A DNA stretch of 64,000 bases from Ignavibacteria bacterium (GTDB lineage Bacteria; Bacteroidota; Ignavibacteria; Kapaibacteriales; UBA4661), in contig JACVZY010000106.1 of the NCBI GenBank assembly GCA_014654705.1, forward strand, positions 67,043 through 131,042, in the 5' to 3' direction. The translations under genes were made by a program, and so were the position numbers. The stretch's first letter is position 1. Each line of letters opens with the position of its first letter. Below are positions 17,219-26,450 of the stretch, one piece after another. The notes beneath the pieces are model-generated. The model was not told the origin of the DNA. It searched no databases and was given only the letters and a program-made list of their open reading frames with translations.

Positions 17219-18609
17219 TACGAGTATATTCCAGGTCGTTTAATTCGTTGAAAGCCGTTTGCCGACGCATCTACTTGGTCATCTTCTATGTCGCCAACAC
17301 CAGTAAAATCGTTGATTTCGTCTAAATATGCCGACAGCCACGGGGCTTCATTGGGCAGCAAAACCCGTCCGGCGTTCCATGCTTCAGCAAATGGCATTGC
17401 GCGGACGTACTTGTCTGCTGAGGGCTGTAAACGCTTGATACGAATTTTCCGCTCTTCAAGCATATCGCAAACAGCTTTCTGCGGACCATTCGCCTCCAAA
17501 TGTATTCTAACCGGGTATCGCGCTTGGATGCGCTTGAGGCGCTCCGTTGTTGCGGTAATGTCCGATTGCCAGCGCTCGACATGAACCACGTAGTACATAT
17601 CGCCATCCACCGCATACACAACAACCGAACTCCAATGGGCGCGAGTGGATTCTGTATATGCCAAATCGCCACCAACGCTGTACGATACTTTTTCCGGCAA
17701 TTTTTCATAGAACGTCGCATCACCAAATACCTTCGCTTGACGCGGACGGGGCAGCCCTTGGTAGAGCGAAGCAAACGTGTAGGGCTTCTTTGCTCTGATT
17801 TGCTCCAAATACTCACGACTGTATCGCTCCGGCAGCAATGCCTCGCCTTCCATCCGTCCAAGCGGGTCAGGGGAATGATTCACACCACTAGCGTCTTTGC
17901 AGTCTGCAAGCGCTGGGAGACGGATAAACTCAAATTCAGGTCGCTCTTTCATTATCCGTCCAGCGAGGTCATCCTCGTGCCAGCGTGTGAGAACGACTAT
18001 TGCGCTGGCATTCGGGGCGTACCGCGTCTCGAAAACGTCCTCAAACCAGCCCCATTGCTTATCTCGTTTCTGGCGAGATTCAGCATCTTCGCGGTTTTTA
18101 GTTGGGTCGTCAATGATACCAACATCCAAACCTTGCCCGGTGAGTGGTCCGCCAATACCTGTTGCCAAAATTCCACCGCCTTCGCTGACGCGCCATTCCG
18201 AGAGATTGTGCATTTGCTTGTCGGGCTTTAATCCTGCTTGTAGGCTGTATCGCTGCGCTTTGAGTGCTTTCGAGTGCGCTTGCTTGATGGCGTAGCTGAC
18301 ATAACCTACTGTACGATGCGGCTGCTGCCTGAGAATCCAAGCGATTGCGTGAAGGACAGTTTCGGTTTTGAAGTGTCTTGGTGGTACTTCAATTACCAGC
18401 TTCACACTTTCCGTCAAAACCCGCTCCAATGCTTGCACAATCGGCGCAAGGTGAAGCGGGGATTGCCATGCCGGAGAGATGTATGGAATGAAGTCCATAA
18501 GCCCGACAAGCGTTATCCAATCCGGCGCTTGCTGCTCTTCACGAATGCGCTGCCTGCGGCGTAGTTCCAATTCAGCAGCAGCGCGAATGTCAATGGTTGC
18601 TTGTTTCAT
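17218..18609 (-). CDS. Terminase large subunit, 463 aa
   Basis: This packaging motor ATPase and nuclease shows a Walker-A-like VPPRHFKT at residues 75-82 and Walker B VGIIDDP at 163-169. The RNase-H-type nuclease domain begins near VGGDLAY at about residue 297, with further acidic residues near the C-terminus (DIEDDQVDA). Length is normal for the family. The gene overlaps the small terminase by 4 nt and the portal by 1 nt, so packaging genes are translationally coupled. Confidence 0.95.
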   Translation of the reverse strand: MKQATIDIRAAAELELRRRQRIREEQQAPDWITLVGLMDFIPYISPAWQSPLHLAPIVQALERVLTESVKLVIEVPPRHFKTETVLHAIAWILRQQPHRTVGYVSYAIKQAHSKALKAQRYSLQAGLKPDKQMHNLSEWRVSEGGGILATGIGGPLTGQGLDVGIIDDPTKNREDAESRQKRDKQWGWFEDVFETRYAPNASAIVVLTRWHEDDLAGRIMKERPEFEFIRLPALADCKDASGVNHSPDPLGRMEGEALLPERYSREYLEQIRAKKPYTFASLYQGLPRPRQAKVFGDATFYEKLPEKVSYSVGGDLAYTESTRAHWSSVVVYAVDGDMYYVVHVERWQSDITATTERLKRIQARYPVRIHLEANGPQKAVCDMLEERKIRIKRLQPSADKYVRAMPFAEAWNAGRVLLPNEAPWLSAYLDEINDFTGVGDIEDDQVDASANGFQRIKRPGIYS

Positions 18610-19223
18610 TTGCCTTTTACCAGTGCTTCAAGTTCCGCATCAGTTTTGCTCTTGAGGTCTATATCAGGAGTATTTCCAAAGAACTGGGGCAGGAGCGATT
18701 GCAAGCTAAACCGTACAATTCCTTCGGAAGCAAACACGCTTTGCTGCTCAGTAATCATCTCAATGAGCGATTGTTTGCCGTCTTTATCAACCTTATACTT
18801 CTTGCGAACCTTCTCCAACGATGGTTTTTCCAACATTTTGAGAGCAGCTTCCAAAGCAGCTTTGGCTATCTTGCCAACGATTTCGACTTGAGCCTCTTTC
18901 TGTGCTTCCAGTTTCGCGGTGTCAAGTTCATGCTGGACAAATGCGTCGTACTCGTTTGCTCGTCTTGCCCAATCATTGTCTTTTACCCATCCGCGAAACG
19001 TGCCGTTTGCTCGTTTCTTCTTTTGCGCTTTTTGGTCTTTTTTTGCGCTCTTTTGTGCCTTTTTTGTGCTCTTTTGTGCCTTTTTCTTTTCGTCGTACAC
19101 CTCAAAAGCCGCATCTACACTGCGATTCGTGCCTAAGTCCCGATACGCTAAAAATGCGCCATATTGATTGTCAGTTTCCCACGTTTGACGCTCCCAGATA
19201 TGTCCGATGTACTCACTCGGCAC
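18606..19223 (-). CDS. Probable terminase small subunit, 205 aa
   Basis: It precedes the large terminase with a 4-nt overlap. The N-terminus contains AFLAYRDLGTNRSVDAAFEV and then TFRGWVKDNDWARRANEYD, a split helix-turn-helix pattern seen in terminase small subunits of this kind. Between the two halves lies an insert (about residues 45-72) made of Lys/Ala/Gln repeats. The C-terminal region is helical and probably oligomeric. It would recognise packaging-start DNA for the large subunit. Confidence 0.75.
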   Translation of the reverse strand: MPSEYIGHIWERQTWETDNQYGAFLAYRDLGTNRSVDAAFEVYDEKKKAQKSTKKAQKSAKKDQKAQKKKRANGTFRGWVKDNDWARRANEYDAFVQHELDTAKLEAQKEAQVEIVGKIAKAALEAALKMLEKPSLEKVRKKYKVDKDGKQSLIEMITEQQSVFASEGIVRFSLQSLLPQFFGNTPDIDLKSKTDAELEALVKGK

Positions 19224-20544
19224 ATTGGAACTCCTCTGGGTTGATTATTTCGCCATTGCGCTTCAGAACAAGCGGGATAGCTGCCGTTTCACAATAAGAA
19301 ATCATTCTGCGCACAACAGCATCGCAGAAAAGCGTTTCCTGCTCTATCGTGTAGCAATACCGAGCGTTTTGCACCGAGGCTAACAGCGTCGAGCCGCTTC
19401 CAGCGAAGAGGTCAAGGATAAGGTCGCCTGCTTCGGAGCTATTGAGCAGCGCCCTTTGCACCAAGACTACGGGCTTTTGCGTCGGGTGAATGTACGTGCT
19501 GTTATGTTCCGTCGAGATTTCCCAAACGTTGGTTTCGTTCTTGGGACCAAACCAGCGTTTTGAAACGGTCGGCATACCTTTCCCGCCCACAATGCACGGC
19601 TCGTACTGACGGTGATAGTGCGCCCACGACATCGTAAACGTCTGTTTTACCCACACGAGCGGTATAGAATCAAATGACACGCCGTTTGCGCGGAACGCTT
19701 CTGTCAAGGTCACATAGTATTTGGCTGCGTACCAGACGTAGTAGTGCGCATCAGTAATCAGGCTGTCTTTCGCATTTCGCAGCACCGCATTCAAGAATTG
19801 AGCGTAGTCGTCATCGGACATTTCATCTTTCCATGCAGTGCAATACACCTCGCTCCAGTCTTTGCCCGCTTTCTCAGAGCCGCCGCGACCTTCGTTGTTG
19901 AATTCGGTGTAAGCGATGTTGTACGGTGGGTCAGTAAAGAGCATGGCTGCTTTCTTGCCCTGCATGAGCAGCGCTACGTCTCCACCATTCGTGGAATCAC
20001 CGCACATAAGGCGGCTTGTCATACCATTGAGCGTAAACTCGTACACATCACCCGTTTTGGTGATTGCCACGCTTTTTAGCTCCGGCACGGGCGTTTCGAC
20101 AGGTTCTTGTGCAGCTTCGTCAGTTGCCATCAGCGCCGTCAGTTCATCGCTAGAGAAAAATTGCTCCATACTCACGCCTTCGGCTTCGAGAGCCTGCAAT
20201 ACTACAGGGTCGAGGTCAATACTCACCTGTGCGATGCGGTTATCAGCAAGAGCAAGTTCTTTCGCTTTGCGGTCGGTGGTAATGTCCAAATCGGTACGCA
20301 TCACCGCGACAAGCTCATTGCCCGTCGTTTTCACGACGCGGACGTTAGAAATACCACATTCCGCAGCATATTCCGCAGTGAGGTTTCCGGCGATGATAAC
20401 ACCGTTTTTGTCCAAAACGATTGACCTGCCAGCACCGTACTCACGCAACGAATTTGCCAGCATTGAGCGTCCGCGCTCAGTGTGGCGATTGGCGTTTTGT
20501 TCGTGCTGCTTCAGGTCGGCGATATTGAGCGTGTCTTTAGCCAT
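19213..20544 (-). CDS. ParB-like/DNA methyltransferase, beta class, 443 aa
   Basis: The N-terminal about 100 residues form a ParB/Srx-like domain (LKQHEQNANRH, IVLDKNGVIIAGNLTAEYA). The methyltransferase domain has DPPY at residues 205-208 and the SAM-binding LDLFAGSGST at 377-386. The motif order DPPY first, then FxGxG, marks the beta group of N6-adenine or N4-cytosine enzymes. No partner restriction gene is adjacent, so it is probably an orphan phage methylase for self-protection or packaging control. It overlaps small terminase and the preceding 133-aa gene. Confidence 0.93.
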   Translation of the reverse strand: MAKDTLNIADLKQHEQNANRHTERGRSMLANSLREYGAGRSIVLDKNGVIIAGNLTAEYAAECGISNVRVVKTTGNELVAVMRTDLDITTDRKAKELALADNRIAQVSIDLDPVVLQALEAEGVSMEQFFSSDELTALMATDEAAQEPVETPVPELKSVAITKTGDVYEFTLNGMTSRLMCGDSTNGGDVALLMQGKKAAMLFTDPPYNIAYTEFNNEGRGGSEKAGKDWSEVYCTAWKDEMSDDDYAQFLNAVLRNAKDSLITDAHYYVWYAAKYYVTLTEAFRANGVSFDSIPLVWVKQTFTMSWAHYHRQYEPCIVGGKGMPTVSKRWFGPKNETNVWEISTEHNSTYIHPTQKPVVLVQRALLNSSEAGDLILDLFAGSGSTLLASVQNARYCYTIEQETLFCDAVVRRMISYCETAAIPLVLKRNGEIINPEEFQCAE

Positions 20545-20938
20545 TGGTTTCTACTGTTTCTGTTTTCGTATCAGTTGTTGCGGATGCAGGAACGGTTCCA
20601 ACTTCCTCGCCACGGTACGGTGCAGGAACGGTTCCAACTTCCTCGCCACGATAGACTGCATCTGCAATCTGAAGCGGGAATCTTTCAAAGACGTTTTTCA
20701 CCATCTCTTTCGCAATATCTTCCTCCAAGTCATTGCATTTCACAACAGCAAGGGCAATGTCTTTATCCTTCGCAGCATCACGGAAAGCGATTTGCAACGA
20801 CTTGGATTTGACTTTTTTCGTCTTGGGAGTACCATCCGCCTTGTACAGCGGTTTGCCGTCGTCGTCTAATACTGGCTCGTCGCTGTCTTGCGTGAAGAGT
20901 GCGGTAACGGAGAATTCGAGATTTTCGAGGAATTTCAT
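20537..20938 (-). CDS. Hypothetical protein with tandem 12-aa repeat, 133 aa
   Basis: I do not recognise it. The protein is charged, with a predicted alpha/beta core (residues 1-95). It ends in two tandem copies of YRGEEVGTVPA plus a Thr-rich tail. The gene overlaps the methyltransferase start by 8 nt and follows the large fibre gene. The repeat copies may vary in number between related phages. Confidence 0.6.
   Translation of the reverse strand: MKFLENLEFSVTALFTQDSDEPVLDDDGKPLYKADGTPKTKKVKSKSLQIAFRDAAKDKDIALAVVKCNDLEEDIAKEMVKNVFERFPLQIADAVYRGEEVGTVPAPYRGEEVGTVPASATTDTKTETVETNG
20585..20656. repeat. Tandem repeat, 36-bp unit, two copies
   Basis: Units at 20,585-20,620 and 20,621-20,656 share their first 30 bases exactly. 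The period is a multiple of three, so the encoded 12-residue unit stays in frame. Confidence 0.92.
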
Positions 20939-20950
20939 GGTTGTAAAATG

Positions 20951-23900
20951 TTAAGTCGCTAAACTGTAATTGATTAAAAGTGTCCTTATTGCGTTCACGA
21001 GAGCTTGTGTACTTGCTGGGTCGGTGGCAGCGCCGGGCAGACTTTGCTTGAATTGCGCCGCACCACCAAAAAACGAAATCTTTGAGTTCATATCGCCCAA
21101 TACAAATGCTCTTGTTTCACTTAACAACGACAGGTCATAAGCAGCGCCAAGCTGTGGAAACAAAAACACTCGGTTGCCGCGTATCTGAATTTCCGGCGCA
21201 TCAAATCCAAGTGTGTTGCTCGTGGTTAATCCCACTTCAGCCCACAGCGGAGTTCCGATGCCTAGTGTTCTCCCGATTTGCGGAAGGACTCTGAGACTTG
21301 TGTTGTTCACATCTACCGTTGTTCCGATGGAGAGCGTATTTGTTGGTTCCCATGCCGTACCGTTATGCCGCAGCGTGTTATTCAGTGTTCCAGGTGGCAA
21401 ACCCATATTCGGTACATCCACACGGAATTGACCGCTTCCAACATTTACAACTGTCGTATTCGTGCCATTTATCAGCGTGATTGCGCCTGTGGTGCTGTTG
21501 AACGAGGTAACACCTACTGCAATGCTCGGCGTTGTCCATTGCCCAAGTCCGTTAAGGTACTGAGTAGAAACACCGCTCAGAACTGGCATTGCACCTGCAT
21601 TTGCCAGTGAAGCCAGTGCCAGCGAAACGGTATTGCTTGTTACACTTAGTCCATTGCCGGAGAAACCCGCCAGTGAAGCGCTTCCTGCCGTTGCATCAAC
21701 CCGGAAGGTGCCACCGCCGAGGTTCGTAATTGTCGTGTTCGTGCCGTTTACGAGATTGATTGCGCCTACTGTGCTGTTGAACGAGGTAACACCACCGCCA
21801 CCCATTCCGCCCGGTATGTTAATCTCGTAGCCGATACCCGGTACAACGCTGACACCTGCTCCCGTGAAATTGAGAATAGATGCCTGACCAATAACAGCAC
21901 CGTCCTTGCGAACCTCTATGGTCGTTCCGCCACTACCACCCAAACTAGACAGGTCAAAGTTCGCAACACTGGCACTCAGCAAAATGCCACCCTGATAGAC
22001 AGGAACAGGCAAGCTCAAGGTCTTGGTTGTCGAATTCCATCCACTATTGAGCGTCGTCGAAAGACCAATCGGCGTGATGACGACGCTTCCCGTCGTTGGC
22101 GTTACCGACAGCACAGCGCCGTTGCCTGTTGATACACTATTGACAGCGCCTCCACCGCTCGGAATGAAGCCCCAGAAGCCGTCACCACGCAGGAACGTTG
22201 CTGAATTGCCAGAGAACGCGGGCATTGCGCCTGCGCTGCTGGTCGTAGCAAGAGCGAGGGAAACAGTCGTCGGCGTAACCGTCAGCCCGTTTCCACTTGT
22301 GCCAGTAAGACTGCCACCACCACCGCTTGTTGCAGAAATCGTGATAGCTGTCGCACCCGCGCCAAGACTGGTTTGGGAAATGGTCACGTTGCTTCCGGCA
22401 ACAAAGCGAAGAATGCCGTTATCCGTGATAAAATCTTGTGAAAGAACATTGCCGAAAGGCGCGTCAGCAACTTGCGTTCTCCATTGCGTGAAGCTGCTTG
22501 CGCTTGGCGCTGCCCACTGTCCGTCTGCGCGAAGAAACTGTGAAGTGTTAAACGTCAGTCCCGGCATTGCGCCCGGTGCTCCAAACGCAGCGAGAGCGAG
22601 AGAAACGCTATTGCTCGTTACTGTCAGTCCGTTTCCTGACGTTCCTGCCAAGCCGCCTCCGAATGCGGGCAGCGTCAGCGCTACCAAACTGAGCGAAACG
22701 TGTCCTTGCGCATCACGGCTTGCTGCCAGCGTGTTCAGCGTAGAACCAACGATGCTGGGCGTAAAACTTTGTGTTGAAAATGTCGGATGCGTGTACGTTG
22801 GCGCTGTGAGCGAGAAGGTATCGCCGGAAATTGTTCCAGTGATGTTCCCACCCGACGAAGTGAATGCAATTTCTTCCCAATTCCCGCCGTTTGCCGTTGC
22901 CTTTAGCCAGCGTCGTTCCGATAGTGGCGTTTGGGAATTTGTGCCGGAAACGCGAAGCCGAGCAATCGAAAAGCTGGCAGGTGGCGTTGTGGAATACGTC
23001 GCCGTAATTTCTCCGTACACCAGCGAAAAACCGTTGCTTACCCCGGTGTAGCGTATGTAACTGTATGCTGTTCCGCTTACGATTGGGAATGTTTTGATTT
23101 CATTCTGCGCCCATGTCAGTCCCGAAGCGGTTGCCAGCGTTGTCCACGAAGTGCCATTGTTTGAACCTTCAATAGTGAGGCTTGCTGGCGAGTGTTGAAC
23201 GGGAACGCTTGGAAATTGCATTGCCACCGACTGAAATACTCGTGCTGTGGGGTATTGCAATTGCACCCAACCAGCGTTTGCGTTATTGAGCCACCAGTTA
23301 CCGCCATTAAGTTGCCCGTTGAATGCCAGATATGCCGAGCCGTTGTCGGAGGCTGTTGCAATGTACGTTTGTCCCGAAATGACCGTCGTGTTGGCATTCA
23401 TCACAGCGCCCGCTCGAGGGAAATTCTCTGATGGTCCCGTGCCACCTGTGGTGTAGGTGTCGCTGACGTTTAGGCGGTAATCGGTGTAAAACGCTGCGTT
23501 CACAAATGGGAACGTGCGGTTTTCGCCGCTCGACCATGCCGGAGCGTTGGCAATCGTGCTGAGTGTTTGCCACAACGCACCATCAAATGCTTGGAACTGC
23601 CACGACTTTGGCGCGTTTTGCCAGTTACTGAGGTCATTCGGAACAGCAATTTCGTACTGGTCAATCGCCACCGCATTGGAAAACGTGAGTTGTATTCCGC
23701 CCGTTGTGCCATTGAACATAGCACTCTCGGCACTGGTCAAACCAAGCGTCAGCGCCTTGTGCGCTGGTTGCAATTCCGAGCCAAGCGGGGTAACGGTGTA
23801 GGTGTCTTGTCCGAATGTTCCCGTGTAAGCAGTCATTTCCCGACCTGTGCGAGGGAAGGGGATTGTTTGGTTTTGAAAGAACGCTTGTGTGGGCAGTTTT

Positions 23901-24094
23901 CTAAGTAGTCCGTTTTGCGTAGTGTCTGCCAGATTCAATGTACCGCCACCTGTCACTTGCCCAACAATCCATTTTGTACCGTCTGATACAATCGTGGAGC
24001 CGACAGGGATATTCCCAGCATGGGAAATGCCGGAGAGAGCGATTTCCTCAAGGATGTGTCGCCCATCGTCGGTAATTTGGATTGGCAGTGTCAT
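20951..24094 (-). CDS. Large tail fibre or side-tail protein, 1,047 aa
   Basis: A probable receptor-binding or fibre protein. The N-terminal anchor region (residues 1-60) contains a GNIPVGSTIVSDGTKWI motif related to one in two other fibre-like genes here. Residues about 80-370 contain two discoidin (F5/8 type C)-like carbohydrate-binding modules (PKSWQFQAFDG, ASLTIEGSNNG). The second half is repetitive: SGNGL[ST]VT followed by a VSLALA unit occurs three times, and VTSFNST.GAI.L.NGTNTT twice. These are typical of trimeric beta fibres. The start ATG abuts the preceding stop. Confidence 0.82.
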   Translation of the reverse strand: MTLPIQITDDGRHILEEIALSGISHAGNIPVGSTIVSDGTKWIVGQVTGGGTLNLADTTQNGLLRKLPTQAFFQNQTIPFPRTGREMTAYTGTFGQDTYTVTPLGSELQPAHKALTLGLTSAESAMFNGTTGGIQLTFSNAVAIDQYEIAVPNDLSNWQNAPKSWQFQAFDGALWQTLSTIANAPAWSSGENRTFPFVNAAFYTDYRLNVSDTYTTGGTGPSENFPRAGAVMNANTTVISGQTYIATASDNGSAYLAFNGQLNGGNWWLNNANAGWVQLQYPTARVFQSVAMQFPSVPVQHSPASLTIEGSNNGTSWTTLATASGLTWAQNEIKTFPIVSGTAYSYIRYTGVSNGFSLVYGEITATYSTTPPASFSIARLRVSGTNSQTPLSERRWLKATANGGNWEEIAFTSSGGNITGTISGDTFSLTAPTYTHPTFSTQSFTPSIVGSTLNTLAASRDAQGHVSLSLVALTLPAFGGGLAGTSGNGLTVTSNSVSLALAAFGAPGAMPGLTFNTSQFLRADGQWAAPSASSFTQWRTQVADAPFGNVLSQDFITDNGILRFVAGSNVTISQTSLGAGATAITISATSGGGGSLTGTSGNGLTVTPTTVSLALATTSSAGAMPAFSGNSATFLRGDGFWGFIPSGGGAVNSVSTGNGAVLSVTPTTGSVVITPIGLSTTLNSGWNSTTKTLSLPVPVYQGGILLSASVANFDLSSLGGSGGTTIEVRKDGAVIGQASILNFTGAGVSVVPGIGYEINIPGGMGGGGVTSFNSTVGAINLVNGTNTTITNLGGGTFRVDATAGSASLAGFSGNGLSVTSNTVSLALASLANAGAMPVLSGVSTQYLNGLGQWTTPSIAVGVTSFNSTTGAITLINGTNTTVVNVGSGQFRVDVPNMGLPPGTLNNTLRHNGTAWEPTNTLSIGTTVDVNNTSLRVLPQIGRTLGIGTPLWAEVGLTTSNTLGFDAPEIQIRGNRVFLFPQLGAAYDLSLLSETRAFVLGDMNSKISFFGGAAQFKQSLPGAATDPASTQALVNAIRTLLINYSLAT

Positions 24095-24397
24095 TTACGC
24101 CTGTAAAATGATTGCCTTTGCAGCCCCATTTGGCGTTGCGCCACGTGCTAGACCTTTGATTGCAAGCTCACCACGTTCAGTCAAGACCGCAATCGTACAA
24201 TTCGGCAGAGTGCAATATTTTTGCAACGTGTTCAAATTGAGATAAACGTCTTCATCAATGGCAGGCAATACAATTCTTCCTTCTGTGACCTTGGGTACAC
24301 CGCACCACATTTCTTTTCCGGCTACATCCAATGCAATCAGTGTGAAATCGCCGCAGCCATGTGCTTCGGCAAAATCTGTAATCTCATTGAGTGTCAT
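24095..24397 (-). CDS. Hypothetical protein, 100 aa
   Basis: A small alpha/beta protein with four Cys residues, no signal peptide and no recognised domain. It overlaps the upstream Cys-rich ORF by 4 nt and ends directly before the large fibre gene. It may be a fibre accessory or chaperone, which is only a positional guess. Confidence 0.6.
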   Translation of the reverse strand: MTLNEITDFAEAHGCGDFTLIALDVAGKEMWCGVPKVTEGRIVLPAIDEDVYLNLNTLQKYCTLPNCTIAVLTERGELAIKGLARGATPNGAAKAIILQA

Positions 24398-24612
24398 AAC
24401 TTGATATTCAAATTGAGTTTTAGTTCATCGTCGAGATTTGTTTCGAGATTTACTGTGTCTGCGACCTTTACAACAGTTGCCAGAATGCCGCGAAAAGGTA
24501 CTTTCTCTTCGGGTACTGCTGTTGCCAGCGGGTTTATCTCCGGCGCTTTGCATGGTGCTTCGCAGCCGCGAAAGCAGACGCACTTGTCTATGGGGCAGAA
24601 TACGTTCATACC
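24394..24612 (-). CDS. Small Cys-rich hypothetical protein, 72 aa
   Basis: I chose the MNVFCPIDKC start, which overlaps the preceding membrane protein gene by 7 nt. The first 21 residues contain five Cys, suggesting a metal-binding or disulphide-rich cap. The C-terminal half is acidic. No family is recognised. Confidence 0.5.
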   Translation of the reverse strand, partial: GMNVFCPIDKCVCFRGCEAPCKAPEINPLATAVPEEKVPFRGILATVVKVADTVNLETNLDDELKLNLNIKL

Positions 24613-25301
24613 ACCACAACAGAAACGACTACGATAATGAGAATCACAGCCGCAGGCATTGCACCTGTACGCCGTGCGATTTCTTGTAGGTCGGGTTGGT
24701 CTTTCAGGAGCAGTGCCACAAATTGCTGCAAACCGAATTGGAGCGTTGTCAATACAAGTGGATTCGCGCCAAGCCCAAGTAACCCTGCAACAGGAGTCAG
24801 GAAAAGCGACAAGACCGTCAACGCTGCTCCGGCAATCCACTGCGGAGAGATTTTCTTATCGGCGAGATTGAACAGAAAAATGTACGACACGCCAAAGAGT
24901 GTGTCGGAAAGTCCTACCGGCAGCGACAAACCAATTTTAGCCGCGACCTGCGCAAGGACAAATACTAAACCTGCAATCGTTGTTCGCAAGTTGGTTTTGA
25001 TGAAGTTCCAGACCATAATGATAAGAGCCTCCACGCCCTGTTGTTGAATAATTTCGAGAATGTTTTTTCGTTCTGTGATTTTACCAGCCTCCACGAGGAG
25101 TGCGATTTCCTCAGCGCTGTATTTGCCTTGTTCGTACAAGCGCTGGTATGCGTTCAATTCCGCCTCCGCCAAGCGCTCATGGTACAGTTTGACTGCGCTC
25201 ACGACTGACTGAGGGAGAACGGCGCGTTTCGGTGTCATGTCCGGCGCTGGTGGCTTCGGACTGATGAGCGAGACGTTTTCTATGCGAGGAGTTTCGTTCA
25301 T
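24606..25301 (-). CDS. Membrane protein in the lysis region, 231 aa
   Basis: The soluble N-terminal half (about residues 1-90) precedes four hydrophobic segments (about 100-125, 130-150, 155-175, 215-231). The last segment is a run of Ile/Val at the extreme C-terminus. The gene overlaps the endolysin gene by 4 nt, so it is a candidate holin or holin-like protein, but four TM helices and the large size are atypical. Confidence 0.55.
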   Translation of the reverse strand: MNETPRIENVSLISPKPPAPDMTPKRAVLPQSVVSAVKLYHERLAEAELNAYQRLYEQGKYSAEEIALLVEAGKITERKNILEIIQQQGVEALIIMVWNFIKTNLRTTIAGLVFVLAQVAAKIGLSLPVGLSDTLFGVSYIFLFNLADKKISPQWIAGAALTVLSLFLTPVAGLLGLGANPLVLTTLQFGLQQFVALLLKDQPDLQEIARRTGAMPAAVILIIVVVSVVVV

Positions 25302-25846
25302 TGATTGTGCTTGAAAAGTATATCTGCAATCGCCTGAGCAACCGCATCCATCTTGGCGAGATAGGTTTGAATTTCGCGCGGATTAGAAATGAAGCACACC
25401 TCAAGCAAGAGCGACCGAGGTAAGCGGTCAAGCCATGCCAAACCACGCGAACCGTGTTGGCTCTCCGTGCGTCCTTTCCACCCTGCATCACCTCGAAGCG
25501 GAGAGCCAAGCACGTCCGCAACTGCCTTTGCAAGTTTCTGTGCGAGCGCTTTCTCGGACGCATCAGAAAACGCTTCTACGCCTTGCGCTGCCTCAACACC
25601 AGCGTTGAAGTGAATATCCAGTTTCAAGCCGTCACATTTCGCAGCCTCTTCTATCGCTGTATTCCGCTCGTTATTCTGTGTTCCCGTACCGTCCGAGCGC
25701 ACCGTTGCGCCCATCCACGTCAGTTTCTCAACAACGAGATTGCGGAGCCCTCGCGTGAGGTCTGCCTCACGCAGATTCAGTTTCGCATTCACGGCTCCGG
25801 GGTCTGAATTGGAGTGTCCGGCTGAGATGTAGAGTGTTTTGCTCAT
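25298..25846 (-). CDS. Endolysin, N-acetylmuramoyl-L-alanine amidase (Amidase_3), 182 aa
   Basis: This enzyme cuts the amide bond between MurNAc and L-Ala in peptidoglycan to release phage. The single catalytic domain fills the protein: ISAGHSNSDPGA (His11), LREADL (Glu27), DIHFNA (His79) and LLLEVCFISN (Glu149) give the zinc ligands and catalytic Glu of AmiC-type amidases. No signal peptide is present, so export depends on a holin. It lies between two membrane-protein genes in the lysis cassette. Confidence 0.93.
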   Translation of the reverse strand: MSKTLYISAGHSNSDPGAVNAKLNLREADLTRGLRNLVVEKLTWMGATVRSDGTGTQNNERNTAIEEAAKCDGLKLDIHFNAGVEAAQGVEAFSDASEKALAQKLAKAVADVLGSPLRGDAGWKGRTESQHGSRGLAWLDRLPRSLLLEVCFISNPREIQTYLAKMDAVAQAIADILFKHNQ

Positions 25847-25847
25847 G

Positions 25848-26450
25848 TTAGTCTGAAAATTTTTGCTCTTGCTGCCGGTTCATATTTTCCTCCAGCATTT
25901 TTAGAGCGTTGGAAACGGTAATAACTTTTGCTTCAGCTTCTTCGAGACGTTTGCGGTAGTCATCGCGCTCTTTTAAGAGCATTGCTTCACTTGCACCCAT
26001 CTTCTGCATCATTTCATGGATGCGCGTAAGAAGTTCTTCTTTTTCTTTAACCAGTTCTTCGATGCGCTCTTCGCGGCTTTCTATTTGCTTCTCTGCCGAT
26101 TCGATGCGCTTTTCAAGGCGTTGTACTTCTTTCTCAAGTCGCTGAATCTCTTTTTCGTGACTGGCATCTTTTTCCAGAAGCTGCTTCTGGTAGTTCTCAA
26201 TCAACACTTTGTTTCCGTCTGTGATGTTGGTGACTAGCGCCTTGCTGCCATCGGTGATATTTTCGACCAATACTTTGCTTGCCTCTGCCACTGCCTTTGT
26301 TGCTTTCCCGCTCGTGTCGTCTTCAGTAACTTTTTTCTGCGAAAAAGCCGCGAACATTGGCAAAACATATTTTACAAACAGCGCTCCTACAACGCCCAAA
26401 AGTGAAACACCGATACCACCTGCAAGCCAGTCTTTAACCTGCTCATTCAT
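25848..26450 (-). CDS. TM plus coiled-coil protein, spanin- or holin-like, 200 aa
   Basis: I chose the MNEQVKDWLAGG start, which overlaps the upstream gene by 8 nt. A single TM segment (about residues 10-32) is followed by a long Glu/Lys coiled coil to residue 190. This topology resembles inner-membrane spanins or the phage Bhla/holin-coiled-coil type. It lies directly before the amidase. Two ENITDG/TNITDG-like repeats sit near residues 60-80. Confidence 0.6.
   Translation of the reverse strand: MNEQVKDWLAGGIGVSLLGVVGALFVKYVLPMFAAFSQKKVTEDDTSGKATKAVAEASKVLVENITDGSKALVTNITDGNKVLIENYQKQLLEKDASHEKEIQRLEKEVQRLEKRIESAEKQIESREERIEELVKEKEELLTRIHEMMQKMGASEAMLLKERDDYRKRLEEAEAKVITVSNALKMLEENMNRQQEQKFSD

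Noticed and set aside
20951-24094. Diversity-generating retroelement at the fibre gene
   Set aside because: Repeated fibre units exist but there is no reverse transcriptase gene, template repeat or adenine-biased variable repeat in the window.
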